Shown: positions 41,656-49,301 of the stretch, piece after piece | Numbering within the stretch: position 1 is the first letter of the stretch | Layout of the letters: each line of letters begins with the position of its first letter | Assembly (NCBI GenBank): GCA_965231925.1 | Contig: OZ246894.1 | Coordinates: 2,542,001 to 2,606,000, forward strand | DNA from: Poriferisodalis sp965231925 | GTDB taxonomy: Bacteria > Actinomycetota > Acidimicrobiia > Acidimicrobiales > Poriferisodalaceae | Direction: 5' to 3' | DNA length: 64,000 bases | Position numbers and translations under genes: made by a program | Notes under the pieces: generated by a model | Database searches by the model: none | Seen by the model: the letters and a program-made list of their open reading frames with translations, nothing else | Told to the model about the DNA's origin: nothing

Positions 41656-42789
41656 ATGACCGACGGCGGCGATGGCGGCACCACGAACGGGCGCCTGGAA
41701 GGGCTGTATTCCGAATGCGGGCAGAGCCCGTGGCTCGACAACCTGCGCCGTGGCTGGATCACCGGCGGCGAGCTCGAGAATTGGGTGGAGCGCGGCATCC
41801 GGGGTCTGACATCGAACCCGTCGATCTTCCAGAAGGCCATCGAGTCGTCTCCTGATTACGACGAGCAGTTCGGCGATCTGGTCTGCGGTGGTGTCTCGGT
41901 CGACGATGCCTACTGGCAGCTGGTCACCAGCGACATCCGGGGGGCGCTGCAGGCACTCCAAGGGGTGCATGCGGATTCGGGCGGCTCGGACGGCTTCGTG
42001 TCTGTCGAAGTCGATCCCTCGCTCGCGCACGACACCGAGGCCACTACGCAGGCCGCGCGGGAGCTGCACCAGGGCATTGCGCGGCCCAACCTGATGGTCA
42101 AGATTCCCGGAACGGTGGAGGGTCTCGGGGCCACGCGTCAGATGATTGCCGAGGGCAACAGCATCAACGTGACGCTGATTTTCTCCGTTGCCCGATACGA
42201 GCAGGTGGCCGAGGCGTATCTCAGCGGGCTCGAAGACCGTGTCGCTGCGGGCGTCACCGACTTGTCGGACGTGGCCAGCGTTGCCTCGTTTTTCGTGAGC
42301 CGCACCGACACCGAGGTCGACCGTCAACTTGACGCCGTCGGCTCCGCCAGTGCGCTGGGCCTGCGCGGCCGTACGGCGGTCGCACAGGCGCAAGCCGCAT
42401 ACGGCCGCTTCGGCGAGATCTTCAGCGGTCCCCGATGGGAACGTCTCGCAGCGCTGGGCGCGCAGGTTCAGCGCCCGCTGTGGGCGTCGACCAGCACGAA
42501 GAATCCGGCGTACCCCGACACGCTCTATGTCGACGAGCTGATCGGTCCTCACACCGTGAACACCATGCCCGATGCCACCTTGGTGGCCTTCTGCGATCAC
42601 GGAAAGCTCCGCCGCACCGTCGACGCCGACCAATCCGCAGCCCGCTACGTGCTCGACGCGGTGACGTCCCATGGCATCGACCTCGACGCCGTCGCCAACA
42701 CGCTCGAGGCGCAAGGCGTCGCAGCGTTCACCAAGAGCTTCGACGAATTGCTGGTGTCGCTCCAGACGAAGGCTGACTCACTCGCCTGA
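41656..42789 (+). CDS. tal: Transaldolase
   Basis: 377-aa transaldolase of the longer actinobacterial/cyanobacterial class, moving a dihydroxyacetone unit between sugar phosphates. The start at 41656 has AGGAAGGA at 41643-41650. Marker stretches are QSPWLDNLRRGWITGGELENWVERGIRGLTSNPSIFQKAI, PNLMVKIPGT with the Schiff-base lysine, INVTLIFSVARYEQVAEAYLSGLE and RPLWASTSTKNPAYPDTLYVDELIGPHTVNTMP. It is cotranscribed with transketolase. The stop codon lies inside one copy of a 19-bp direct repeat. Confidence 0.95.
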   Translation: MTDGGDGGTTNGRLEGLYSECGQSPWLDNLRRGWITGGELENWVERGIRGLTSNPSIFQKAIESSPDYDEQFGDLVCGGVSVDDAYWQLVTSDIRGALQALQGVHADSGGSDGFVSVEVDPSLAHDTEATTQAARELHQGIARPNLMVKIPGTVEGLGATRQMIAEGNSINVTLIFSVARYEQVAEAYLSGLEDRVAAGVTDLSDVASVASFFVSRTDTEVDRQLDAVGSASALGLRGRTAVAQAQAAYGRFGEIFSGPRWERLAALGAQVQRPLWASTSTKNPAYPDTLYVDELIGPHTVNTMPDATLVAFCDHGKLRRTVDADQSAARYVLDAVTSHGIDLDAVANTLEAQGVAAFTKSFDELLVSLQTKADSLA

Positions 42790-42818
42790 CACCTCGCCGG
42801 GCTGACTCGCTCGCCTGA
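42771..42818 (+). repeat. 19-bp direct repeat across the transaldolase stop
   Basis: GGCTGACTCACTCGCCTGA (42771-42789) and GGCTGACTCGCTCGCCTGA (42800-42818) differ at one base. The first copy contains the transaldolase stop codon, so the repeat looks like a small tandem duplication of the gene end. It has no apparent function. Confidence 0.7.
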
Positions 42819-42857
42819 AGCAAGTGAGTTAGTTGCAAACCGAAACCTACTGCCGTA

Positions 42858-43367
42858 GTGTGCGCGGCCGTGAAGACCGCCACGACGGGCCAGCCCAGCT
42901 GTTCCATCCAGGCAACCCTCGACATCGTCGGTGATCGCTGGACGCTGCTCATCCTGCGCGACCTGTTCCGCGGCGTGCGCCGGTTCAGCGCCATGCAGCA
43001 CGACCTCGGCATCGCCCGCAACATGCTGGCCGACCGGCTCGGCCGACTGGTTGACGCCGGAGTCGTCGCCAAGGTGCCGTACCAGCACCGGCCGGTCCGC
43101 TTCGACTACATCTTGACCCACAAGGGACTCGACCTGTCGAACAGCTTGCTGGCACTCATGGCCTGGGGAGATCGGTGGTGCCAGGACGGCGATGCTCCCA
43201 CGGTGCTGGTGCATGCCGACTGCGGCACCCCGCTGGAGCTGGCGACCCGATGCCCCACCTGCGACGAGCCGGTGAGTCCGGCTCGCATCCGCAGCCGCGC
43301 CAGCCACGGTGACACCGTGCCCGCTCAAGCCATTCGACCACACCCCACGAACGGAGGGGCCCTGTGA
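42858..43367 (+). CDS. HxlR-family transcriptional regulator
   Basis: 169-aa winged-helix regulator (GTG start at 42858; a GTG at 42870 is possible). The HxlR pattern is clear: CSIQATLDIVGDRWTLLILRDLFRGVRRFSAMQHDLGIARNMLADRLGRLVDAGVV, then a wing and a C-terminal dimer part. A cysteine sits at the N-terminus of the core, as in redox- or aldehyde-sensing members. After the domain is a CGTPLELATRCPTCDEPV segment with a CxxC pair that could bind zinc. The stop overlaps the fbiC start (GTGA), so it is translated with fbiC and may regulate it. A TTGCAAACC-type sequence lies upstream. Confidence 0.85.
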   Translation: MCAAVKTATTGQPSCSIQATLDIVGDRWTLLILRDLFRGVRRFSAMQHDLGIARNMLADRLGRLVDAGVVAKVPYQHRPVRFDYILTHKGLDLSNSLLALMAWGDRWCQDGDAPTVLVHADCGTPLELATRCPTCDEPVSPARIRSRASHGDTVPAQAIRPHPTNGGAL

Positions 43368-45916
43368 CCATCATCGAACCGTCGCATACCACCGAGGACC
43401 CAGCGGCCAACGGCGCGTCCCCAAACGGCGCAGCGGTGGCGCCACCGCCGTCCTCTGAATCGCTGGAGCTCGCAGCCGTGCCGCTCGGCCAACTCGCTGA
43501 GCGTGCGGCCGAGGTGCGTGACCGTGCTTTCGGCACCCGGGTGACCTACAGCCCGAAGGTGTTCATCCCGCTCACCATGCTGTGCCGCGACAAGTGCGGC
43601 TACTGCACGTTTGCACAGCCTCCAGCGCGGCTCGACTCGCCGTATCTCACTCCAGAAGAGGTGCTCGAGATCGCGGCCAGCGGCGCTCGGGCCGGCTGCC
43701 ACGAGGCGCTGTTCACCCTCGGCGAGCGTCCCGAGCTCCGTTACCCCGCGGCGGCGGAGTGGCTCGCAGAGCACGGCTGGGACTCCACAGTCCACTACCT
43801 CGTCGAAATGTGCCGGCTCGTACGCGACGAGACCGGGCTGCTCCCCCACGCCAACCCCGGGGCCATGACCTCGGGCGAACTGGCGGCGCTGCGCGAGGTC
43901 TCGCCGAGCCAGGGGATGATGATCGAGTCGCTGAACCCCCACCTTGACTGCCACCGGGGGTCGCCCGACAAAGAGCCGGCTCGCCGTCTGGCCACGCTCG
44001 AAGCAGCCGGCGAGCTCGCCATCCCTTACACCACCGGGATCCTCGTCGGCATCGGCGAGTCGCTCGCCGACCGGCTGGCCGCACTCGAGGCCATTGCCGC
44101 GAGCCACGCCCGCTGGGGTCACGTCCAGGAAGTGATCGTGCAGAACTTCCTGCCCAAGGCGGGCACGTCCATGCACAACATGCCCCCGTGCCCGCCCGAC
44201 GAGTACGCGCAGGCCATTGCACTGGCGCGGCTGATCCTGCCCGCCGACATTCACTTGCAAGCCCCGCCGAATCTCACCGAGGAATTCGGCGGGCTGCTCG
44301 ATGTCGGCATCGACGACTGGGGCGGCGTCTCGCCGATCACCGCGGACCATGTCAACCCCGAGCGCCCGTGGCCGGCACTCGATCGCTTGCGCGAGGTCAC
44401 TGAGGCCCGCGGGTTCACGCTTGCTCCGCGGCTGACGATCTATCCCGAGTTTGTGTACCCCGGTGGTGCCCGTCCCGAGTTCGCAGCCGAACCGCACCCC
44501 TGGATCGCCGACGACAACCGATTCAGCGTGCTCGACCGGGCTGACGCTGAGGGCCTGGGCCGCGACGATCCCGGCAGCCAGATGCCCGAGCGCACAATGG
44601 AGAACCTCGACGCCGGCTCCGGTGCTGACGTGCTGGTCGCAGACGAGAATTCCACCCAGTGGTACTCAGGCGGTGCCGGCCACCTGCCCACGAACATCAT
44701 GAGCGGGCCCTCGCTTGCCCGCGGCGCCGTGCGAGAGGTGCTCGACGGTGTGATGGCGGGCCAGCAGGTCGGCCACGACGAAATCGTCACGCTGTTTGGT
44801 GCCCGTGGCCCCGAGGTGGTCGCCGTGGGCGAGGTCGCCGACGATCTGCGCCGCCAAACCGTGGGCGACATCGTGACCTGGGTGCACAACCGCAACATCA
44901 ACTACACGAACGTGTGCACGTTCAAGTGCAAATTCTGCGGTTTCTCCAAGGGTCCCTTGTCGCTGAACCTGCGGGGCACGCCCTACATGCTGACGCTGGC
45001 CGACATCCAAGAGCGGGTGATCGAGGCCGCCGAGCTGGGCGCCACCGAGGTGACCTTGCAGGGCGGCATTCACCCCAGCTTCGACGGCGACTACTACATC
45101 GACGTCTGCCGGGCCATCGGTGATGTCGTTCCCGACATGCACCTGCACGGCTTCACCGCTCTCGAGGTCATCGAGGGTGCCAAGCGGCTCGGGGAGTCGC
45201 TGGTGGACTACTTGATGCGGCTGTCCGAGGCCGGGCTGAAGTCGCTTCCGGGCACCGCTGCGGAGATCCTCGACGACTCGGTGCGGGCTGTGCTGTGCCC
45301 CGACAAGATCAACACCGCCGAGTGGCTGGAATGCCATGAGGCGGCGCATGCCGTGGGCCTGCACTCGAACATCACGATCATGTTCGGATCGATCGAACAG
45401 CCCGAGCACTGGGCGAACCACATCGTGGCGACGCGTGAGTTGCAGAAGCGCACCGGCGGGTTCACCGAATGGGTCCCGCTCCCGTTCGTGCACATGGCGA
45501 GCCCGATCTACCTGCGCAAGGGTGCGCGCCGCGGCCCGACGTTCCGCGAGACACTGCTGATGCATGCCGTGCCGCGGATCGCCTACCACGGACTCATCGA
45601 CAACATCCAGGTGTCGTGGGTGAAGATCGGCCCGCCGGGAGCTCAGCAGATCCTGCGGGCCGGCGCCAACGACATGGGCGGCACCCTCATGGACGAGAAC
45701 ATCTCCCGCGCTGCAGGGGCGCAGCATGGCCAGGGACTCACCGAGCAGGACTTCCGCGACATCGCAGAGCCCCTCGGGCGTCGCACCCGCCAGCGTCTCA
45801 CCGGCTACCAGAACGCCGACGGTGCACCTGAGGTGCACAGCCGCATCCTGCGACCCACCGACAACGCCACCGACCGCAAGCTCATCCCGCTCGAATCGCT
45901 CGGCAGTCGCGTCTAG
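43364..45916 (+). CDS. fbiC: FO synthase (7,8-didemethyl-8-hydroxy-5-deazariboflavin synthase), fused CofG-CofH
   Basis: 850-aa fusion of two radical-SAM enzymes that make the F420 chromophore FO from tyrosine and a ribityl-diaminouracil. The GTG start has GGAGGGG at 43353-43359. The first [4Fe-4S] motif CRDKCGYC is at residues 74-81 in the CofG half, with FVPAG-like barrel blocks after it. The second motif CTFKCKFC is at 518-525 in the CofH half, which ends in typical GTLMDENISRAAGA. Fusion of both halves is characteristic of actinobacteria. The HxlR regulator overlaps the start. Three tandem hairpins begin at the stop codon. Confidence 0.96.
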   Translation: MTIIEPSHTTEDPAANGASPNGAAVAPPPSSESLELAAVPLGQLAERAAEVRDRAFGTRVTYSPKVFIPLTMLCRDKCGYCTFAQPPARLDSPYLTPEEVLEIAASGARAGCHEALFTLGERPELRYPAAAEWLAEHGWDSTVHYLVEMCRLVRDETGLLPHANPGAMTSGELAALREVSPSQGMMIESLNPHLDCHRGSPDKEPARRLATLEAAGELAIPYTTGILVGIGESLADRLAALEAIAASHARWGHVQEVIVQNFLPKAGTSMHNMPPCPPDEYAQAIALARLILPADIHLQAPPNLTEEFGGLLDVGIDDWGGVSPITADHVNPERPWPALDRLREVTEARGFTLAPRLTIYPEFVYPGGARPEFAAEPHPWIADDNRFSVLDRADAEGLGRDDPGSQMPERTMENLDAGSGADVLVADENSTQWYSGGAGHLPTNIMSGPSLARGAVREVLDGVMAGQQVGHDEIVTLFGARGPEVVAVGEVADDLRRQTVGDIVTWVHNRNINYTNVCTFKCKFCGFSKGPLSLNLRGTPYMLTLADIQERVIEAAELGATEVTLQGGIHPSFDGDYYIDVCRAIGDVVPDMHLHGFTALEVIEGAKRLGESLVDYLMRLSEAGLKSLPGTAAEILDDSVRAVLCPDKINTAEWLECHEAAHAVGLHSNITIMFGSIEQPEHWANHIVATRELQKRTGGFTEWVPLPFVHMASPIYLRKGARRGPTFRETLLMHAVPRIAYHGLIDNIQVSWVKIGPPGAQQILRAGANDMGGTLMDENISRAAGAQHGQGLTEQDFRDIAEPLGRRTRQRLTGYQNADGAPEVHSRILRPTDNATDRKLIPLESLGSRV

Positions 45917-45992
45917 CGACTGCGCATCACACACGGCAGTCGCGTCTAGCGACTGCGCATCACACACGGCAGTCGCGTCTAGCGACTGCTGC
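45901..45992. repeat. Three 33-bp-period hairpin repeats at the fbiC 3' end
   Basis: The unit CGGCAGTCGCGTCTAGCGAC plus TGCGCATCACACA repeats at 45901, 45934 and 45967; the last copy is cut after its hairpin. Each unit contains GCAGTCGC-GTCTA-GCGACTGC, a perfect 8-bp stem with a 5-nt loop (45903-45923, 45936-45956, 45969-45989). The fbiC stop TAG is in the first loop. The array fills the gap to the convergent gene and probably arose by tandem duplication of the fbiC terminator. Confidence 0.8.
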
Positions 45993-46223
45993 TCAGGCCG
46001 TCGGCGGCGGTTCTGGAGCGGGCAGACCGGAGCTGCCTTCAAGACGCGCGACGCGTTCACGCACCAATCCAACCTCGGTCGTCAGGCCGTCGATTCGGCC
46101 GCCGAGATAGAAGACGATGCTCATGCCGGTGCCGAACATGCCGACGACGATTGCTCCGGCGGCCACCAGCAGCGCCCACGCCTCGACGACAAGTTGCGTC
46201 GCTGCGACTATGCCGAACGCCAT
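45993..46223 (-). CDS. Small membrane protein
   Basis: 76-aa protein with one or two hydrophobic spans between about residues 7 and 41 (VAATQLVVEAWALLVAAGAIVVGM, then SIVFYLGG), followed by a short amphipathic helix (LTTEVGLVRERVARLEG) and a Pro-rich tail. The helix is likely cytosolic and may form a coiled coil. I recognise no family. The gene converges on fbiC and is divergent from the thioredoxin-like gene 196 bp away. The residue composition is plausible for a real gene, but evidence is limited to that. Confidence 0.5.
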   Translation of the reverse strand: MAFGIVAATQLVVEAWALLVAAGAIVVGMFGTGMSIVFYLGGRIDGLTTEVGLVRERVARLEGSSGLPAPEPPPTA

Positions 46224-46419
46224 GACCTCACCCTAGGAGCGTGGTCGGAAAGTCGCATTTCGGGTGATTGGCGCAGGCGAAACCGCAGGTCAGGGGCTTG
46301 CAGATTGGGTCCGGCACCCATTTCCGACCAGCCTCCTAGAACACGGGCTGTCCGTTCAGCCTCCATATTTCCTCCGACACTCGAATGGGCACCAAGGCGG
46401 GGCGTACGCTGCGCTTGAG

Positions 46420-47142
46420 ATGAAGACTTCTCTGTCTCGCTTCGTCGCGGTCGGCGTCCTGCTCGTGGGCATTTCGCTCATTGTTTGGACCGCCGTCAGC
46501 GACCCTGACGACGAACCGGTGGCCACTGCAGGTGCGCTGACGGCAGCAACGCAGGCCGAACTGGGCCAAGCATCGCCTGCGACAGCAGCAACCGGGTCGG
46601 CATTGCCGGCAACAGGTGCCGCAACCACATCTGCTCCGGCGGCTGTGACCACGACAACCGAGGCATTCGAGCCGATCCCAGTGCTGGGGACCGCGTTCAC
46701 TCTCAGCAGGCTCGATGGTTGGTTGAACACCGAGGCCACCTCGTTGGAAGAGATTCGCGCGAACAACGAGATCACCGTGGTGCAGTTTTGGACGTTCGGC
46801 TGCCGGAACTGCAAGAACACCTTGGATGCGCTCGGTGAGCTGTACGCGGACTTCGGCGACCAAGGTGTCGAGATCGTCGGCGTCCACGCTCCAGAGTTCG
46901 CCTACGAGGCCGACGTGGACAACATCATTGATGCCGCCGCCGAACTCGGCGTCACGTGGCCGATCGCGCTCGACACCCAGAAGTACAACTTCCACGTCTG
47001 GCAGGAAGGCCCCACCGGTTACTGGCCCCGCGTCTACGTGATCGACAGCGACAACCAGATCCGCTTCGACCGCCGGGGCGACAGTCCGCGCAAGTATGAG
47101 GAGCTGTACCAGATTGTCGAGCGGCTCCTCGCGGAGACGTGA
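46420..47142 (+). CDS. Membrane-anchored thioredoxin-like protein
   Basis: 240-aa extracytoplasmic thiol-disulfide protein. One N-terminal membrane anchor (FVAVGVLLVGISLIVWTAV) is followed by a long Ala/Thr/Pro-rich linker to about residue 85 and then a TlpA/redoxin-like domain. The active site is FWTFGCRNCKN, with a CRNC motif of the CxxC type. The YWPRVYVIDSDNQIRFDRRGD block is the usual end of the fold with its cis-Pro region. It overlaps the next gene by 4 bp (GTGA), which encodes a CcdA-like membrane protein. Together they should carry electrons across the membrane to reduce periplasmic-side disulfides. Confidence 0.8.
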   Translation: MKTSLSRFVAVGVLLVGISLIVWTAVSDPDDEPVATAGALTAATQAELGQASPATAATGSALPATGAATTSAPAAVTTTTEAFEPIPVLGTAFTLSRLDGWLNTEATSLEEIRANNEITVVQFWTFGCRNCKNTLDALGELYADFGDQGVEIVGVHAPEFAYEADVDNIIDAAAELGVTWPIALDTQKYNFHVWQEGPTGYWPRVYVIDSDNQIRFDRRGDSPRKYEELYQIVERLLAET

Positions 47143-47771
47143 TCGGCGAGCGGGCCGCCGTGAGCACTCTTGTCGACACCCTCACAGAGGGCATCAGCGT
47201 GATCACGTGGGCGTGCACGCTGACTGCGCTCGCACCGGGGCTGGCGCTCGTGCTGGTAGCCCGCAAGGCGCGGCTCACCGTGGCGCTGTACTACATCGCT
47301 GGCGCTGCATTCCTGGCATGGGCGCAGGCCGCCGGCCACTGGTGGGTTGCGTCACGAGGCATCGCAGTGGTGATCGGCGGGCTGCTCGCTGCAGGCACCT
47401 ATCTGGCGGCGTGGCGGGCGCCGGGTCATTCCTCGCCGCTCGCCACCGGCGCGGGCCTCGTGGGCGGAGCGCTGGCGGGCTGGCTGTGGCGACCCTGCGT
47501 CGGTGAGCACCTCGGCGACATCCTCAACGATGCCGCGACCGACGGCCCTCGGACGCTCGCGCTCATGGGCCTGTACATGGCAGGCGTCCTGCTCCCCTTG
47601 CTGCTCATTGCAGTCGCGCCGTACGCAGTGCCCGCCGTCGGCAGGCTGCTGGACCGGCTGCCGTTCGCCATTGCTGGCGCGGCCGTCGGAGCGGCATACG
47701 CCGCGGCCCTGGCGATCGGCCAGTACGACGACCTCATCGGCGAGCTCTACCGCATCTCGGCTGGCTATTGA
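47139..47771 (+). CDS. CcdA/DsbD-like membrane thiol transporter, short form
   Basis: 210-aa membrane protein with about six hydrophobic spans. Two cysteines occupy the positions expected of the CcdA/DsbD core: one in the first span (VITWACTLTALAPG) and one in the fourth (WRPCVGEHLGDIL, close to the PCxGxxLGxIL form). This supports a transmembrane electron shuttle from cytoplasmic thioredoxin to the thioredoxin-like protein encoded just upstream with a 4-bp overlap. The sequence is otherwise weakly similar to known CcdA proteins, so the assignment rests on the two motifs and on the operon. An IS630-family element lies 27 bp downstream. Confidence 0.65.
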   Translation: MIGERAAVSTLVDTLTEGISVITWACTLTALAPGLALVLVARKARLTVALYYIAGAAFLAWAQAAGHWWVASRGIAVVIGGLLAAGTYLAAWRAPGHSSPLATGAGLVGGALAGWLWRPCVGEHLGDILNDAATDGPRTLALMGLYMAGVLLPLLLIAVAPYAVPAVGRLLDRLPFAIAGAAVGAAYAAALAIGQYDDLIGELYRISAGY

Positions 47772-47798
47772 GCAGCCGACTGCGCCCGCCCACCGCTA

Positions 47799-49034
47799 GT
47801 GCGGTGTCCACTAACGTTTGCGCGGGTTGGTCATGCGGCTTTGGGGGTGGCGGGCCGTCCCCATCGGGTGCCTTTTTCGGCTCGGACCCGTTTTCGTTCT
47901 CGGCGTTGTGCGGCGAGCAGTTGTGGGCTGCGTTTGTTGGCGTTGCGCCAGCGGAGGTAGGCGTGCAGCCGGCGTGTGAGCACGGTGTGGTTGGGGTGGT
48001 CGGAGTTGTTGAGCACGAACTCGCGCAGCGGCCCGAAGTGGGCTTCGATGGGGTTGGCCCATGAGCTGTAGGTGGGCGTGAAGCACAACTCGACTTTGTT
48101 GCGCTGAGCCCAGCGGACGATGTCGGCGCTCTTGTGAGCAGACAGGTTGTCCAAGATCACATAGATCGGTTCGCCGTCGGGGCGGCGCGCTCGGATGCTG
48201 CGCAGCGCTGCGAGGGTGTTGGCTGCGGACTTGCGTGCCCGCACGACGCCCCACATCTCGTCGTCGCCGACCGAGTAGCAGCCGTGGAACTGGCGCACCC
48301 CGTGGAGCTTGTTGTAGTTCGCCCGCAGCCGCTGGGGGCGGCCCCTGGGCGCCCAGCCGGCGCCGGCGGTGGGGCGGATGGCCAGCGGCCCGAACTCGTC
48401 GAACGCGAACGTGCGGTCGGGATGGTTCTCGAGCGCGTCCTCGATGCGGTCCAGCTTCGCTTCGCGGTCGGGGTCGTCGGTGTCCTTCCACGACTTGGTG
48501 CGCTGGAACGTGACGTCGTTGGCCGCCAGCAGCTGGCGCAGCCGCTCACGGCCGATCCGCACCACACGGGCCGGGTTGTCGCCCAAATAGGCAGCCAGCT
48601 TGCGGACGCTCCACCGCGTGAACGCCAACCCCAGCTTCTCGGGACGCTCGCCGGCCGTCTCGACGATGAACGCCTCATCGCCGGTCGTGATCCGGCGGGG
48701 ACGGCCACCCGCCCACTTGGGGTCCAACGACGCCATCCCCGACTCGTTGAACCGATGGATCATCTCGCGCACCCGATCAGGAGACGTCGCCACCAGCCGA
48801 GCGATCACCGCAACCGAGTTCCCGCCAGCAGACGCATGAATCACCGTCGCACGCCGCCAGCGCACATGGGACTTGTCCGATTTGCCGCCCCCGCGGCGCA
48901 CGATCCGCTGGAGCCGCTGGCCTTCCTCATGGGTCAAACGCCGGACCCGCAACCGTTCAGTCATACCCCCGATCACAGCACACACCCGCACCACAACCGC
49001 GGACGCGACCACCGAACGTTTGCGGACACCGCAC
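47799..49034 (-). mobile_element. IS630-family insertion sequence, intact
   Basis: 1236-bp element. The terminal inverted repeats begin GTGCGGTGTCC at 47799 and end GGACACCGCAC at 49034, with related inner ends (AACGTT present in both). TA dinucleotides at 47797-47798 and 49035-49036 flank it and form CTAG with neighbouring bases, the expected IS630 target duplication. The single transposase gene fills most of it. The right end lies exactly at the stop codon of the next gene, whose TAG is preserved. Confidence 0.9.
47831..49012 (-). CDS. IS630-family transposase
   Basis: 393-aa DDE transposase. An N-terminal helix-turn-helix region (SVAVIARLVATSPDRVREMIHRF) and a second DNA-binding part (LDPKWAGGRPRRITTGDEAFIVE) come first. 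The catalytic residues are D205 (FAFDEFGPL), D288 (VILDNLSAHK) and E323 (SWANPIEAHF), spaced as usual for the IS630/Tc1-mariner group. Between them is a GWAPRGRPQRLRANYNKLHG block typical of this family. No frameshift or stop interrupts it, so it is probably active. Translation may begin at MTERLRVRRL (residue 17). Confidence 0.92.
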   Translation of the reverse strand: MVASAVVVRVCAVIGGMTERLRVRRLTHEEGQRLQRIVRRGGGKSDKSHVRWRRATVIHASAGGNSVAVIARLVATSPDRVREMIHRFNESGMASLDPKWAGGRPRRITTGDEAFIVETAGERPEKLGLAFTRWSVRKLAAYLGDNPARVVRIGRERLRQLLAANDVTFQRTKSWKDTDDPDREAKLDRIEDALENHPDRTFAFDEFGPLAIRPTAGAGWAPRGRPQRLRANYNKLHGVRQFHGCYSVGDDEMWGVVRARKSAANTLAALRSIRARRPDGEPIYVILDNLSAHKSADIVRWAQRNKVELCFTPTYSSWANPIEAHFGPLREFVLNNSDHPNHTVLTRRLHAYLRWRNANKRSPQLLAAQRRERKRVRAEKGTRWGRPATPKAA

Positions 49035-49255
49035 TAGTCGTCGTACGGATCCGACGCGCCCGTTGACTCGCGCAAGATGGCCGCTGCTTTGATCGTGGCA
49101 CGGCGGGCGCGGGTAACGCTGCGCTCAAGCCTGGAGCGCGCGTCGGACGTGTCGGCATCTGCGAGTGCGCCCTGCAGCAGCTCGATGGACAGCTCAGCGA
49201 GCTGTTCGGCGGTGTCGTCGAGACGGTCCGCTATCTGGTTGATTTCGTCGTTCAC
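49034..49255 (-). CDS. Small helical protein next to glcF
   Basis: 73 aa from a GTG at 49255. The sequence is almost all helix: DEINQIADRLDDTAEQLAELSIELLQGAL, then DARSRLERSVTRARRATIKAAAILRE. Regular Leu/Ala spacing suggests a coiled coil or a helical hairpin. It follows glcF by 46 bp and could be part of the glcDEF transcript. No family is recognised. The stop codon TAG coincides with the target TA of the IS630-type element, so insertion left the protein intact but separated it from whatever lay downstream. Confidence 0.5.
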   Translation of the reverse strand: MNDEINQIADRLDDTAEQLAELSIELLQGALADADTSDARSRLERSVTRARRATIKAAAILRESTGASDPYDD

Positions 49256-49301
49256 GCGCACCGGCTCCGCTCGACGCGAACGCGGCCCATCAGTTCGTCG
49301 T

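Noticed and set aside
45901..45992. Possible small CRISPR array because of regular 33-bp spacing
   Set aside because: There are no variable spacers; the whole unit repeats, and there are no cas genes.
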